Positions 16,627-25,385 of a stretch of DNA of 64,000 nucleotides are shown here, piece after piece (position 1 is the stretch's first letter; each line of letters begins with the position of its first letter). Origin of the DNA: Candidatus Sulfotelmatobacter sp. (GTDB lineage: Bacteria; Acidobacteriota; Terriglobia; Terriglobales; Acidobacteriaceae); the NCBI GenBank assembly GCA_036500765.1, contig DASYBM010000016.1, positions 248,001-312,000 of the forward strand. Reading direction: 5' to 3'. The position numbers were made by a program, and so were the translations under genes. The notes beneath the pieces are model-generated. The model searched no databases. It saw only the letters and a program-made list of their open reading frames with translations, and was not told where the DNA came from.

Positions 16627-18267
16627 TTACTCATCTTTTTTCGACGGCTCTTTGGGCAGCGCCGGTTCAATCGGTTTGCGAGGGAGCATCTGTTCGCGCA
16701 TGGCGGCGTCGTAGACGAAGCTGGCGACGATGACCGAGATTTGTTTTAAGTCTTCGGGTTGCAGCCGGTCGTAGACGTCCATGTTGGAGTGGTGGGTGCG
16801 GGTTTCGTAATCGAGAGGATCCTGAATGAACTGAAATCCGGGGATGCCGGCGGCGTCGAAGGATTGATGATCGGTGCCGCCGGTATTGCGCATCGTGATG
16901 GTGGTCATGCCCAGGTCTTTGAAGGGCTTCATCCAGGCTTCGAAGATGGGTTCGACGGCGGCGTTTTCCTGAAGGTAGATGCCGCGAATTTTGCCGCTGC
17001 CGTTATCCACGTTGAAGTAGGCGGAAACTTTAGCCTGCTCCGGCTTCGGAGTAAAGGGGCCGGCTTCGCGACGCATGAGCGTCGGCATGTCTTTCATGTT
17101 GGGATCGTCCAGCGGCGGGCGCGAGCCGAAGTGATGTTCGACGTAGCCTTGCGAGCCGAGCAGTCCTTCTTCTTCTCCGCTCCACAGGCCGATGCGGATG
17201 GTGCGGCGCGGCTTAAGGTCGAGAGCCTTGATGATGCGCATGGCTTCCATCATCACGATGGTTCCCGCGCCGTTGTCGGTGGCCCCGGTGCCGGCGTGCC
17301 ACGAATCGAGGTGCGCGCCCAGCATGACGACTTCATCTTTCTTGTCGGTGCCGGGAATTTCCGCGATGGTGTCGTACTGCATGGGGTCATCGTCGTAGAA
17401 AGTGTTGGCGACGTTCAGTTCGAGCGTGACATCCTGTTTGTGCTGAAGCAGGCGGACGATGCGCGTCCAGTGCTCCGATGCCATGGTGAGCTGAGGCACG
17501 GTCGTGGTTTCGCCGGTCTTGTAAGAGCCGCCGGATTGCACGAAGATAGTGCCACCGCCGGCGGTGCCGCGGCTGTGGTCGATGACGGCTAGAACTTTTT
17601 CTTCGGCGAAGAACTGGTTCATATCTTTGTTGAGCTGGCGGCGCCGGGCGAATTCGGCGGCGCGGCCTGCCGGGCGCTCACCGGGGATTTCGTATTCCGC
17701 TTCCTTGGCGAGGTCCTCGTCACTCAGGCGCTTGAAAGGCGCTTCGGTGATGGGCTTGATCACGTCGGTGTCGGAGCCCAGGATCACGATCATGCCCGCG
17801 AGCTTGCCACGATATTTGTCGAAATCTTTCTTGTCTTCAATGTTGACGCGCACGCACTTTCCGGTCACAACGCCGTTGGTACCGGGTGTCCAGGCTTTGG
17901 AGTAGACGATGAGAGGCGCGATGTCGGGCGACGTCATGCGGGCATTGGTGTATTGATTGGCCCATCCGCGGCCGAACGGCCCCCAGGGTTCGAGGTGAGC
18001 GTTGCTCAGGCCCATGGCGGTGAGTTGATCGCGCGTCCATTCGTTGGCGCGCTTCATGTTGGGCGACCCGGTGAGGCGCTCACCGATCGTATCCATAAGT
18101 CCGTAGGCGTATTCCATGACTTTGGAATTGCGGAAGCCTTCGTTGCGGATGCGGGCAACGGTTTCGAGATCGACCTTTTCCTGTTTGTCTTTTTCTTGTG
18201 ACCACGCGGCGGGGACGAAGCACGAGCAGACAATCAAATAACAAACGAGTCGCGGAAAACTCTTCAT
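16627..18267 (-). CDS. Secreted M28-family zinc aminopeptidase/carboxypeptidase
   Basis: A 546-residue exported protein with a signal peptide ending AAWSQE. A PA-like insert domain lies around residues 100-300. The M28 catalytic domain has the co-catalytic zinc ligands in AHLDSWHAG, ATDNGAG, SGEEEGLLGSQG and TDHQSF. The layout matches the plasma carboxypeptidase Q / bacterial M28 group, which trims N-terminal residues or dipeptides. The ATG at 18267 has AGGAGCG upstream, and the signal peptide begins there. The last residues are Lys/Pro/Glu-rich. It is monocistronic and convergent with the REC-kinase gene. Confident family call; substrate unknown. Confidence 0.88.
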   Translation of the reverse strand: MKSFPRLVCYLIVCSCFVPAAWSQEKDKQEKVDLETVARIRNEGFRNSKVMEYAYGLMDTIGERLTGSPNMKRANEWTRDQLTAMGLSNAHLEPWGPFGRGWANQYTNARMTSPDIAPLIVYSKAWTPGTNGVVTGKCVRVNIEDKKDFDKYRGKLAGMIVILGSDTDVIKPITEAPFKRLSDEDLAKEAEYEIPGERPAGRAAEFARRRQLNKDMNQFFAEEKVLAVIDHSRGTAGGGTIFVQSGGSYKTGETTTVPQLTMASEHWTRIVRLLQHKQDVTLELNVANTFYDDDPMQYDTIAEIPGTDKKDEVVMLGAHLDSWHAGTGATDNGAGTIVMMEAMRIIKALDLKPRRTIRIGLWSGEEEGLLGSQGYVEHHFGSRPPLDDPNMKDMPTLMRREAGPFTPKPEQAKVSAYFNVDNGSGKIRGIYLQENAAVEPIFEAWMKPFKDLGMTTITMRNTGGTDHQSFDAAGIPGFQFIQDPLDYETRTHHSNMDVYDRLQPEDLKQISVIVASFVYDAAMREQMLPRKPIEPALPKEPSKKDE

Positions 18268-18486
18268 GGGCAAGCGCTCCTGAGCGGGAATCAACCGGGG
18301 ATTATACAGCCGGTGGCGCCATGCGAGGCAAAGGACGAATTGTAAAGTTATTTCAAACATTTAGTGCTCGCAGGCGGTCGAATGCAGATGTACAATCGGT
18401 CAACTTCCCCCCTATTTCAAGTTGAAGCGGAGCCGCAAAGCGCGCGCCCGAAATATCTTCAACAACTAACGAAGTAGGAGTGTGGT

Positions 18487-19383
18487 ATGGCGCCCAATGT
18501 AAAGAAGCCGCGCACTTTGCGCTCTCCGTGGCCTCCCACAGAAGATCTGTTAAAGGTCCAGCCCGTTCTAGGCTGGGATAATTGGTGGAGTTTGCAGACC
18601 CAGTCTAAGCGCTGCGACGTGTGGGACATCATCTATTACAATTTCGCAACCTATAATCCCGAGGAAGTGAACTGGTATTTGCGTGAATGGATTGGATGTC
18701 ACGACGTCAGTCTCGACGGGAAGAACTATTGCTTCGGGGCCCTTCCCAACGGGCAGCCGATGCAAATCTATATTCCCAAGGACGAATGGTTGCCGCCGGG
18801 ACCGCAGCAGGCCGCCGCAAAGAGGACCGCGCTTGATATTCTGCACGATCACTTCGCCGCCACGTTGACGTTTAAGGCTGGCGCGCTAGAACTTGGGCGC
18901 GGCGATCTTCTGGGAGTGGCAAGTGCAATCGAAAGTGGGAAAATCACGGTGATTCATCGGCCCTGCATGGGAGCGAATGCGCAATACAACACGGGAACCA
19001 ATCAGCTATTAATCCCGTTCGCGGAGATGCCGCATGTTGGCAGGCGGGCGCTGATGGTGCATGAAGCCGTTCACGCGGCGATGGACATCGATAAAACACC
19101 GCTAACGATGCAGCAGTCCGAGGCGCTCGCCTACATCGCGCAAGCGCTCTACTTGCACAGACGAGGATTGGATCTTGGGGCAACGTTCGTATCGCCCTCC
19201 TTTGCGAGCGATCCTCGCAACTTCGTCGCCTGGACAGGAATATTCAAATTCGCTGCTCGCATCGCGGAAGACATCGACCGTGGAACGGCGCCGAGTGATC
19301 TCGATCTGGCCGGGCTCTTCGTTGCAATCTCCGCTGCTCCCATGTATGAACACGAAGCGGCCCCGCTCAATAACGGAGTGTAA
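18487..19383 (+). CDS. Unknown protein with HExxH metalloprotease-like motif
   Basis: A 298-residue protein, apparently cytosolic (no signal, no membrane segment), with a start supported by TAGGAGTG upstream of the ATG. The recognisable element is LMVHEAVHAAMD: H192-E193-x-x-H196, with a Glu-containing helix SEALAYIAQA (E212) sixteen residues on that could supply the third zinc ligand, as in gluzincins. The N-terminal 100 residues are unusually rich in Trp, Tyr and Cys (GWDNWWSLQTQ, DVWDIIYYNF). I do not recognise a family. The motif may mark an active peptidase or a structural relic. It stands alone between divergent or convergent neighbours. Confidence 0.6.
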   Translation: MAPNVKKPRTLRSPWPPTEDLLKVQPVLGWDNWWSLQTQSKRCDVWDIIYYNFATYNPEEVNWYLREWIGCHDVSLDGKNYCFGALPNGQPMQIYIPKDEWLPPGPQQAAAKRTALDILHDHFAATLTFKAGALELGRGDLLGVASAIESGKITVIHRPCMGANAQYNTGTNQLLIPFAEMPHVGRRALMVHEAVHAAMDIDKTPLTMQQSEALAYIAQALYLHRRGLDLGATFVSPSFASDPRNFVAWTGIFKFAARIAEDIDRGTAPSDLDLAGLFVAISAAPMYEHEAAPLNNGV

Positions 19384-19436
19384 ACGATCTCCATCGCGTT
19401 CGAGTGCGACGTGTTTTAGGTTGGCGGCCGTTGACT

Positions 19437-19470
19437 CTTCTAAGAGGGTTTCGCTTCTAAGAGGGTTTCG
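19437..19470. repeat. 17-bp perfect tandem duplication spanning a stop codon
   Basis: CTTCTAAGAGGGTTTCG occurs twice back to back (19437-19453, 19454-19470). The TAG stop of the leftward TPR gene (19459-19457) lies in the right-hand copy. Confidence 0.9.
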
Positions 19471-21352
19471 CTTCCGGTGCAGGCCTGGCCACTGGCTCTT
19501 TGCGCTTTTCCTCAGTGTCGACGGAGTAGAGCATGTAGTGATCGAAGCTATGGCGCCGGTAGTAGCGGTGTTTGCGGAAGTCGAAATAAATCTCGGCGCT
19601 CTTGGGCAGCCACAGCGAGGTGTTCTTTTTCGGAAAGGGGACGGGGCCGTACTCGACGACCTGGTGCTCGGTGAGCAGTTCGATTTCCGGCATCGGGTTG
19701 ACCAGATCGGCTTCCATGCGGACGATCTGGAATTTGTCGGCCGTGATCCAGGCCCTTCCTTTGAGAGCGACCGGATGAGTCACGCTTCCCACGTTATAGC
19801 TGTGCATGTGGTTGGGACGGTCGGCGCGCTGGCGAAAGTGAACCAGCCAGCTGGCTTGGCCGTGCCAATCTCCGAGGCCTTCGCAGGACATTTCGAAGTC
19901 GCCGCGCATGTAGGGATGAAAAACCAGCGCGAATGTCGCAAAGCCGGTGCTGGAAATCTGGTCCGGATATCCCGCCAGAGCGAGCTTGTCGGCGCGAAAT
20001 TCGTCGACCGAAAGAGATCCGGGCTGAGGTTCAGTGATGGCAGCCACGTAATTATATTTTCGGGTTTCGGTCCGAATGGGGATGCCGAAGGGGTCGAGCG
20101 ACTGGTGGAATAAATCTTCGACGGCAGCGAAACGAGCTACGTCCGCTACCAGTTCCTGCACGCGCTTGCCGGATTCTTCGATGACCTGATCGTATGGACA
20201 GGCTACGCCGGCTGCTACCGCGGGCTTGATTTCGTCGATGCTGGGAGGCTTCCAATTGACCGAAGGGCCCGGATCGGAGAGTGCTGCCATGGGATCGACG
20301 CCAAGGAGGCCGGAGTGGTGCTGCTCAATCTCGGCGATCAGAGAGCGCACGTGAAAGCCAATCGGGGTTGCAGGCGATTGCTCGAGAAAAGTATGGAGCG
20401 CTTGAATTGCTTCTTGATCGCGGCCCAGGCTCACTAAGGCCTGACCGAGAATGAGTTGTGCCGGGCTGGCGGCGCTCTGGCCTTTGGAAATGGCAATTTT
20501 CGCTTCGTCGCGCGCCTTGTCGTAGTTTTGCTGGTGAAGGTAGGCGTCGGCGAGCAAGTCGTGCGGCAGCCAGTTTTCGGCATCTGCCGTGATCGCCTGC
20601 TCAAGAGCGGAGCGGGCGGCGGGGTAGTCCTGGCGTTCCAGGCCGGCTCTGCCAAGAAGAGTCAGGGCTTGCACGTTGCGCGGGTTCAGGTTCACGGCGG
20701 CGACCAGAAAAGTTTCTGCCCGAGCAAAATCTTTCTTTTGAAAATACAAATAGCCGAGCAAGAAGTTGAGATCGGGATTCGACGGAGAGGACTTATAGGC
20801 TTGGTCCAGCTCTTTCTCAGCCGACTTTAGGTTTTCGGACTTGAGGGCGGAAACGGCGCGTCGGATTTGCTTGCGCGTCTGCGGCGACAGCGCTGCGCCA
20901 GCCACGTCGAGCTTGATTGCCTCGGGATCGGGATGCAGAACGACGTCGATCTGCGACGGGCGCAGCGAACTCATTACTTGCAGTTGTTGGTGCGTGCTGA
21001 GAAAGCCGACGGCACTGACTTCCACGTCGTAGCTTCCGTAAGGGATGTTGGTGAAAACGCCTTGCGAGTTATCTTCGGTCGTCTGCCAGGTTGCAGACTG
21101 AGGGTTGGAAATGTTCACCAGCTTCAACAGTGCCTGTCGATCGAGATGCCGGCTGGTACGCTCGGCGTAAACCGTAAAGATGAGGACGCCAGTGCCGGGT
21201 GCTGTCTGATAAGTGGTGTACACCTCCTGCAAAGGTCTGGGATCGTTAAGGCCGCCACGTTGAGCGTTCGCAGCGAGTACGGATGCAAGCAGGAATAAGG
21301 CGCGCAGAAGCCGCTCGAAATAGCGCGGGAGAATGGAGCGGCGGCGGGGCAT
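19457..21352 (-). CDS. Secreted TPR protein with N-terminal carboxypeptidase-regulatory-like domain
   Basis: About 631 residues with a signal peptide (LRALFLLASVLAANAQ). A beta-sandwich resembling the carboxypeptidase regulatory/PEGA fold follows (QGVFTNIPYGSYDVEVSAVGF). Residues ~165-340 hold at least four tetratricopeptide repeats (NPDLNFLLGYLYFQKKDFAR, then NVQALTLLGRAGLERQDYPA and so on). The C-terminal 250 residues are beta-rich and resemble outer-membrane-lipoprotein-like scaffolds. I prefer the Met at 21352 because the signal peptide starts there; 21379 is possible. It lies 57 bases after motB on the same strand and may be cotranscribed, though nothing links it to motility. Confidence 0.75.
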   Translation of the reverse strand: MPRRRSILPRYFERLLRALFLLASVLAANAQRGGLNDPRPLQEVYTTYQTAPGTGVLIFTVYAERTSRHLDRQALLKLVNISNPQSATWQTTEDNSQGVFTNIPYGSYDVEVSAVGFLSTHQQLQVMSSLRPSQIDVVLHPDPEAIKLDVAGAALSPQTRKQIRRAVSALKSENLKSAEKELDQAYKSSPSNPDLNFLLGYLYFQKKDFARAETFLVAAVNLNPRNVQALTLLGRAGLERQDYPAARSALEQAITADAENWLPHDLLADAYLHQQNYDKARDEAKIAISKGQSAASPAQLILGQALVSLGRDQEAIQALHTFLEQSPATPIGFHVRSLIAEIEQHHSGLLGVDPMAALSDPGPSVNWKPPSIDEIKPAVAAGVACPYDQVIEESGKRVQELVADVARFAAVEDLFHQSLDPFGIPIRTETRKYNYVAAITEPQPGSLSVDEFRADKLALAGYPDQISSTGFATFALVFHPYMRGDFEMSCEGLGDWHGQASWLVHFRQRADRPNHMHSYNVGSVTHPVALKGRAWITADKFQIVRMEADLVNPMPEIELLTEHQVVEYGPVPFPKKNTSLWLPKSAEIYFDFRKHRYYRRHSFDHYMLYSVDTEEKRKEPVARPAPEAKPS

Positions 21353-21409
21353 AAAGCAAATCCCAGAGCAGTGTGGCATAGTCGCGGGTAGCGGTCAAAC
21401 CGGCGAGAA

Positions 21410-22243
21410 CTATGGTTTCGCGGCAGGTTTCGTCCCGGCGGCCGAGGGCTTGTCGCCGGCGGTATTTTTTTTGCTGTCGGCGCCGTTCTCGGCGGAAGCC
21501 TTCACGGCATCCTCGGCGTCGCGGTCCTGCATGATGTATTGCACGATCAGCGAGATGCGGCGGTTGGCGGGATCGAGCGGAGCATCAGGCTTGCGCAGAC
21601 GCTGATCGGCAAATCCGCGGACCTGTGTAACCTGGTTGGGCCCGATTCCATTGGCCTGCATCACGCGGCGGGCGGCGTTGGCGCGATCCGACGAGAGTGC
21701 CCAATTGTCGTAGCTGGAGGAAGTGTACGGCTTGGAATCGGTGTGGCCTTCGATGGAGAGTTTGTTGGGTAGTTTGCCGAGTTCCTGAGCGAGTGTGATG
21801 AGCAGTTCGGTGCCATCGCCCTTGAGTTTGGCACTGCCGCTGTCAAAAAAGGTGCCGCTGGCCGATTCGGAGAGTTCGATACGCAGGCCTTCGGAAGTTA
21901 TCGTCATCTCGATGTGGCTCTTCAGTTTTTCGAAATCGTTCATCTGCTTCATGGCCTGCTGCAACTGGTCTTTCAATTTCGGCATGTTGTCGCGAGTGAG
22001 AGTGAAATTGTCTCCGCTGCCGACCATGTTGGAGCCGACTTTTTTCGAAGTGCCGGTAGGATCTTTGAAGTATCCACCGACGGCGACCTGTACCTCTTTG
22101 CTGGCATTGAGCAGCCAGAGCACGATGAACAGGGCCATCATCGCCGTGACGAAATCGGCGTAGGCTACCTTCCATGCGCCGCCGTGGTGTCCGCCGTGGC
22201 CGCTTTTTTTCTTGACGATGATGATGGGGCGAGTGTGGTCCAT
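21410..22243 (-). CDS. motB: Flagellar motor stator protein MotB
   Basis: A 277-residue protein with the MotB layout. A basic, His/Gly-rich N-terminus is followed by one membrane helix with the proton-binding aspartate D30 (WKVAYADFVTAMMALF), then a plug/linker and an OmpA-like peptidoglycan-binding domain (LSIEGHTDSKPY, WALSSDRANAARRVM, GFADQRL). The C-terminal tail is low-complexity Ala/Lys/Pro. With MotA it forms the ion-driven stator anchored to the cell wall; D30 in the MotB context suggests proton rather than sodium coupling. It starts 21 bases after motA, so they form an operon. No other flagellar genes are in the window. Confidence 0.93.
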   Translation of the reverse strand: MDHTRPIIIVKKKSGHGGHHGGAWKVAYADFVTAMMALFIVLWLLNASKEVQVAVGGYFKDPTGTSKKVGSNMVGSGDNFTLTRDNMPKLKDQLQQAMKQMNDFEKLKSHIEMTITSEGLRIELSESASGTFFDSGSAKLKGDGTELLITLAQELGKLPNKLSIEGHTDSKPYTSSSYDNWALSSDRANAARRVMQANGIGPNQVTQVRGFADQRLRKPDAPLDPANRRISLIVQYIMQDRDAEDAVKASAENGADSKKNTAGDKPSAAGTKPAAKP

Positions 22244-22264
22244 GAATCTCTGTTCAGTCGAGCG

Positions 22265-23146
22265 TTATTCGCCGGCGCCTGCGGCTGCGGCAGCAACTCC
22301 TCCCGCGCGGCAAGCCTGTTCAAGTTCCTTGAAGGATGGCCGCACATGTCCGGGGACGGCTCGGCGCGCCATTTCCACAGCCATGATGGGGGCGGTGCCT
22401 TTCAAAAAAGAAACCATGAGAACCCTCATGACATAGAGGAAGGCGTGTTCCTCTTCGGCGGCTTTGGTCATGTTGGAGGCGATGGGGCCGACTAATCCGT
22501 AGCACAGCAGGATGCCGAGAAATGTTCCCACCAGGGCTGCGGCGACCTTGTGTCCGATTTCTTCCGGCGGGCCGCCCAGAGATCCCATGGTGATTACCAC
22601 GCCCAGTACCGCGGCGACAATGCCGAGCCCGGGCAGAGAATCGGCCATGGTGCTGAGAGCGGCGGTGGGCTGCGCGGAACTGGCATGGTGAACTTCAAGG
22701 TCGAGATCGAGCATCTGGTCGAGATCGAAGGCGTCGATGCCGGTAATGGCCATGCGCAGAGAATCGCAAACGAAATCGCAGACATGATGATTCTGGAGGA
22801 ACGCCGGGTTCTTGCTGAAGACCTGGCTCTTGTGCGGCTCTTCGATATCGGCTTCGAGGGCCATCAAGCCATCTTTGCGAGCCTTATTGAGAAGATCGTA
22901 GAGCATTTTCAGGGCGTCGATATAGGTCTGCTTGCCGAACTTCGACCCGGAGAATACGCCGCCAATGCCACCGCCGATCTTTTTGAGAATGTGCAGAGGA
23001 TTTCCGACCAGAAGTGTACCGATGGCGGCGCCACCGATAATGATCAATTCCGCCGGTTGCGCGAGCACTCTAAGATTGCCGTGCTCCATCAGGTAGCCGG
23101 CGGCCACGCAGCCGAAGACGATGACAATACCGATAATCGCAAACAT
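22265..23146 (-). CDS. motA: Flagellar motor stator protein MotA
   Basis: A 293-residue inner-membrane protein with four helices and a large cytoplasmic loop. The signature ADSLPGLGIVAAVLGVVITMG contains the conserved Pro near the channel, and the last helix region includes VGTFLGILLCYGLVGP. It pairs with MotB to form the 5:2 stator that drives flagellar rotation. I take the ATG at 23146, with GGAG nine bases upstream, rather than a longer frame to 23209 that adds unrelated residues. The C-terminus is extended and Ala-rich compared with the family. Confidence 0.93.
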   Translation of the reverse strand: MFAIIGIVIVFGCVAAGYLMEHGNLRVLAQPAELIIIGGAAIGTLLVGNPLHILKKIGGGIGGVFSGSKFGKQTYIDALKMLYDLLNKARKDGLMALEADIEEPHKSQVFSKNPAFLQNHHVCDFVCDSLRMAITGIDAFDLDQMLDLDLEVHHASSAQPTAALSTMADSLPGLGIVAAVLGVVITMGSLGGPPEEIGHKVAAALVGTFLGILLCYGLVGPIASNMTKAAEEEHAFLYVMRVLMVSFLKGTAPIMAVEMARRAVPGHVRPSFKELEQACRAGGVAAAAAGAGE

Positions 23147-23276
23147 GCCGAGCTCCGGAGGAGAGTTCCAGACTATTGCGATCATCGGCAAAATCCACAG
23201 AGACTTCACCCCGGGCGTCCTGGACTCGCAAGAGTCCCCCGGCCGCCCTTAATTTTTGGGCCTGTGGGCGCACACT

Positions 23277-23352
23277 CCCTTCGACAAGCTGATTACGTAC
23301 AGCCGGCGTCCCGCCGGCTGTCCCGAGAGCCTGCCCCGAGCTTGTCGAAGGG
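23277..23352. repeat. Nested inverted-repeat element
   Basis: The outer arms CCCTTCGACAAGCT (23277-23290) and AGCTTGTCGAAGGG (23339-23352) are perfectly complementary over 14 bp. Within them ACAGCCGGC-GTCCC-GCCGGCTGT (23299-23321) forms a second perfect hairpin. The size and nesting suggest a non-autonomous mobile repeat. Confidence 0.8.
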
Positions 23353-23422
23353 GCGTCTTCATCCCTCGGCGATTCCAGCATCACCATCTTTAAAGCTTTA
23401 GACAGCGTATTTTACTTTCGCT

Positions 23423-23464
23423 GTGCGGGTGGGATGCCCGCACGACAGCCGCCGGGACGGCGGC
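23423..23464. repeat. Two adjacent GC-rich hairpins
   Basis: GTGCGGG-N7-CCCGCAC (23423-23443) and GCCGCC-GGGAC-GGCGGC (23448-23464). The second hairpin shares its GGGAC loop style with the GTCCC loop at 23308-23312, so they may be related repeat units. Confidence 0.65.
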
Positions 23465-23587
23465 GTTACGTAATCAGCTCGTCGAACGGAGTGTCCACCC
23501 CACATAAGTCGAAGACCGTGCTATCGTGACCGTAACTTTCCGGGAACTTTTGAATCCCATCTATGGGAACGCTGCAGCGGGAGGAGC

Positions 23588-24439
23588 ATGGAACCAGAAG
23601 ACGATCAACCGAAGCCGGAGGAATCGAAGCCGCCTGAAACGAACGATCCCGCAGCAGCGCCGCCAAGGGTCATTGCTGCGCCCAGCATCGTTCGTCCTGG
23701 CGCGGTCCGGCCCGGCATTGTCCCTCCTAACATGGATGAGCGACGGTTTGCGCAGGTGTCGCGCCGGGAATTGCTGAAGGTTTTGCCCGTGCTGGCATTG
23801 GGGGCATTTGCCATTCCAGGTTTTCAGGAAGGGCTGCTCAAGAAAGGGCTGGGCTTCAGCGACTGGGCTTCGGCGCGGCTGTTTCGGCGTGGACATCTCG
23901 CGCCGACTTTTGCCGAAGCGGAGCTCACGCCGCCGGAAAAATTCCCCCTTAATAGTTATGACATCGACGATCCCGGCGTGATTTTCGAGAACTGGAGTCT
24001 GACGGTGAGCGGTCTGGTGCAGAAGCCCGGCGATTACAAAATGGATCAGATTCAGGCCTTGCCGCGAATTCGGCAGAACACGCGGCATGTGTGCGTGGAG
24101 GGTTGGGATGTGATCGGCAGCTTTGGCGGCGCGCGGCTTTCGGATTTTCTCACGATGATCGGCGCCGATACTTCGGCGCGATTTTTGACGGTGGCCTGCG
24201 CCGACGATTACTACGAATCGCTGGATATGGCGACGGCGCTGCATCCGCAAACGCTGCTTTGTTATGAGATGTACGACCAGCCGCTCCCGCGCGAGCACGG
24301 CGCTCCGTTGCGCTTGAATATCCCAACGAAAGTCGGATACAAGCAAGCGAAGTATTTGACGGACATGAAAGTCACAAACGTTCTCGACAAAGTTGGATAC
24401 TGGGAAGATCAGGGGTATTCGGAGTTTTACGGGCTGTAA
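23588..24439 (+). CDS. Molybdopterin-dependent oxidoreductase, sulfite-oxidase fold, second copy
   Basis: A 283-residue paralogue of the enzyme at 1289-2050. It has an unusual 50-residue Pro/Glu-rich N-terminus before the twin-arginine motif (SRRELLKVLPVLALG, R59-R60), then the molybdopterin domain with the probable Mo-ligand cysteine C169 (RHVCVEGWDV). The conserved YYESLDMATALHPQTLLCYEM block matches MATALHPQTLL-type sequence in the other copy. It should act outside the inner membrane. A cytochrome b gene follows 125 bases downstream on the same strand. The in-frame Met at residue 49 (near 23732) would remove the Pro-rich stretch and is an alternative start. Confidence 0.87.
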   Translation: MEPEDDQPKPEESKPPETNDPAAAPPRVIAAPSIVRPGAVRPGIVPPNMDERRFAQVSRRELLKVLPVLALGAFAIPGFQEGLLKKGLGFSDWASARLFRRGHLAPTFAEAELTPPEKFPLNSYDIDDPGVIFENWSLTVSGLVQKPGDYKMDQIQALPRIRQNTRHVCVEGWDVIGSFGGARLSDFLTMIGADTSARFLTVACADDYYESLDMATALHPQTLLCYEMYDQPLPREHGAPLRLNIPTKVGYKQAKYLTDMKVTNVLDKVGYWEDQGYSEFYGL

Positions 24440-24494
24440 TGGGAATGTAGTGGTGCGGATTGGATTCGGGCTGAGATCAGATGAGAGGGAGATC

Positions 24495-24540
24495 GGAGAT
24501 CCTTCGCTCGGCCTGAAGGACGGCTACGCTCAGGATGACA
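24495..24540. repeat. 45-bp dispersed repeat, copy 1
   Basis: Begins GAGATCCTTCGCTC and ends GCTCAGGATGACA. Related copies lie at 27594-27638 (inverted), 42193-42237 and 54837-54881. The central CCTG...GGC part is semi-palindromic. It lies between the molybdoenzyme and cytochrome b genes. Confidence 0.88.
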
Positions 24541-24564
24541 AGCGTTTCCTAATCGGAGGTAAAC

Positions 24565-25260
24565 ATGAGCGGCGCAATTCTTGAAATCACGCGCACGAAG
24601 GGCGACGAGACCGAAACCGTTGGTCGCGCGGTCTATGAGCATCCCCTGGCGGTGCGGGTGTGCCACTGGCTGAATGCGATTGCGCTGTTCGTGATGGTCG
24701 GCAGCGGGTTACAGATCTTTCGCGCGTTCCCCAGTTTCGGGGCGAAGATTCCGCAAAAAGATCTGTTGAACTGGCCGAAGTCGTTCGCCATCGGCGGATG
24801 GCTGGGCGGGGCGCTGCAATGGCACCTGACGTTCATGTGGATTTACATCGCGACCGGAGTGATCTATCTCGGATATCAGGTGTTCAGCGGGAATTACCGG
24901 CAGGTGCTTTTTACTCGGCGCGATATTCCGGGCGTGTGGCCGATGGTGAAGCATTATTTCTTCTTCGGGCCGAAACCGGTCGCGACCGAGGCGTACAATC
25001 CGCTGCAAAAGCATGCGTACACGACCGTGATCGGCCTCGGAGTACTCTCGCTGCTGACCGGACTGGCGGTGTGGAAGCCGGTGCAGTTTTCCTGGCTGGC
25101 GTGGCTGATGGGCGGATTTCACTGGGCGCGGCTGTGGCATTTCCTGATCATGTGGGCGATGTTGGGGTTTGTGTTGGGGCATCTGGTGATGGTCCTGCTG
25201 CATGGCTGGAACAATTTCGTGTCGATGCTGACGGGTTGGAAGAAGGATCCGGATTACTGA
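24565..25260 (+). CDS. Cytochrome b561-type membrane subunit, second copy
   Basis: A 231-residue protein with four hydrophobic helices. Candidate heme-ligand histidines are in RVCHWLNAIAL, LQWHLTFMW, RLWHFLIMW and LGHLVMVLLHGW, the cytochrome b561/thiosulfate-reductase cytochrome pattern. The ATG at 24565 has a clear GGAGG site. It is the likely quinone-linked partner of the molybdoenzyme just upstream. Gene order (enzyme then cytochrome) is the reverse of the first module, where the cytochrome comes first. Confidence 0.86.
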   Translation: MSGAILEITRTKGDETETVGRAVYEHPLAVRVCHWLNAIALFVMVGSGLQIFRAFPSFGAKIPQKDLLNWPKSFAIGGWLGGALQWHLTFMWIYIATGVIYLGYQVFSGNYRQVLFTRRDIPGVWPMVKHYFFFGPKPVATEAYNPLQKHAYTTVIGLGVLSLLTGLAVWKPVQFSWLAWLMGGFHWARLWHFLIMWAMLGFVLGHLVMVLLHGWNNFVSMLTGWKKDPDY

Positions 25261-25267
25261 GGAAATC

Positions 25268-25366
25268 GTCGTCGGTCGTCGGTCATCGGTCGTCAGCAAG
25301 ACACTGCTTCGATCAACGACGATTGGCTAACGGCCGATCGACGACTGACGACCGACGACTGACGAC
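25268..25366. repeat. Low-complexity inverted repeat of GTCGTCGGTC type
   Basis: A stretch built from GTCGTC/GTCGG units (25268-25296) is mirrored by its complement (25341-25366). Over 22 bp (25275-25296 against 25345-25366) 20 positions pair. It fills the gap between the cytochrome b gene and the ECF sigma gene. Confidence 0.75.
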
Positions 25367-25385
25367 AAACATACCCGAGCCAGAG

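Larger units (their letters stand above)
23147..23587. other. Intergenic stretch of 441 bases holding only repeats
   Basis: Divergent region between motA and the second molybdoenzyme gene. It contains a nested inverted repeat (23277-23352) and a pair of hairpins (23423-23464). No coding sequence is convincing. Confidence 0.6.

Noticed and set aside
24660-25385. An upstream extension of the ECF sigma frame
   Set aside because: It runs through the cytochrome b gene in another frame and through the low-complexity repeat; region 2 begins properly after the ATG at 25386.
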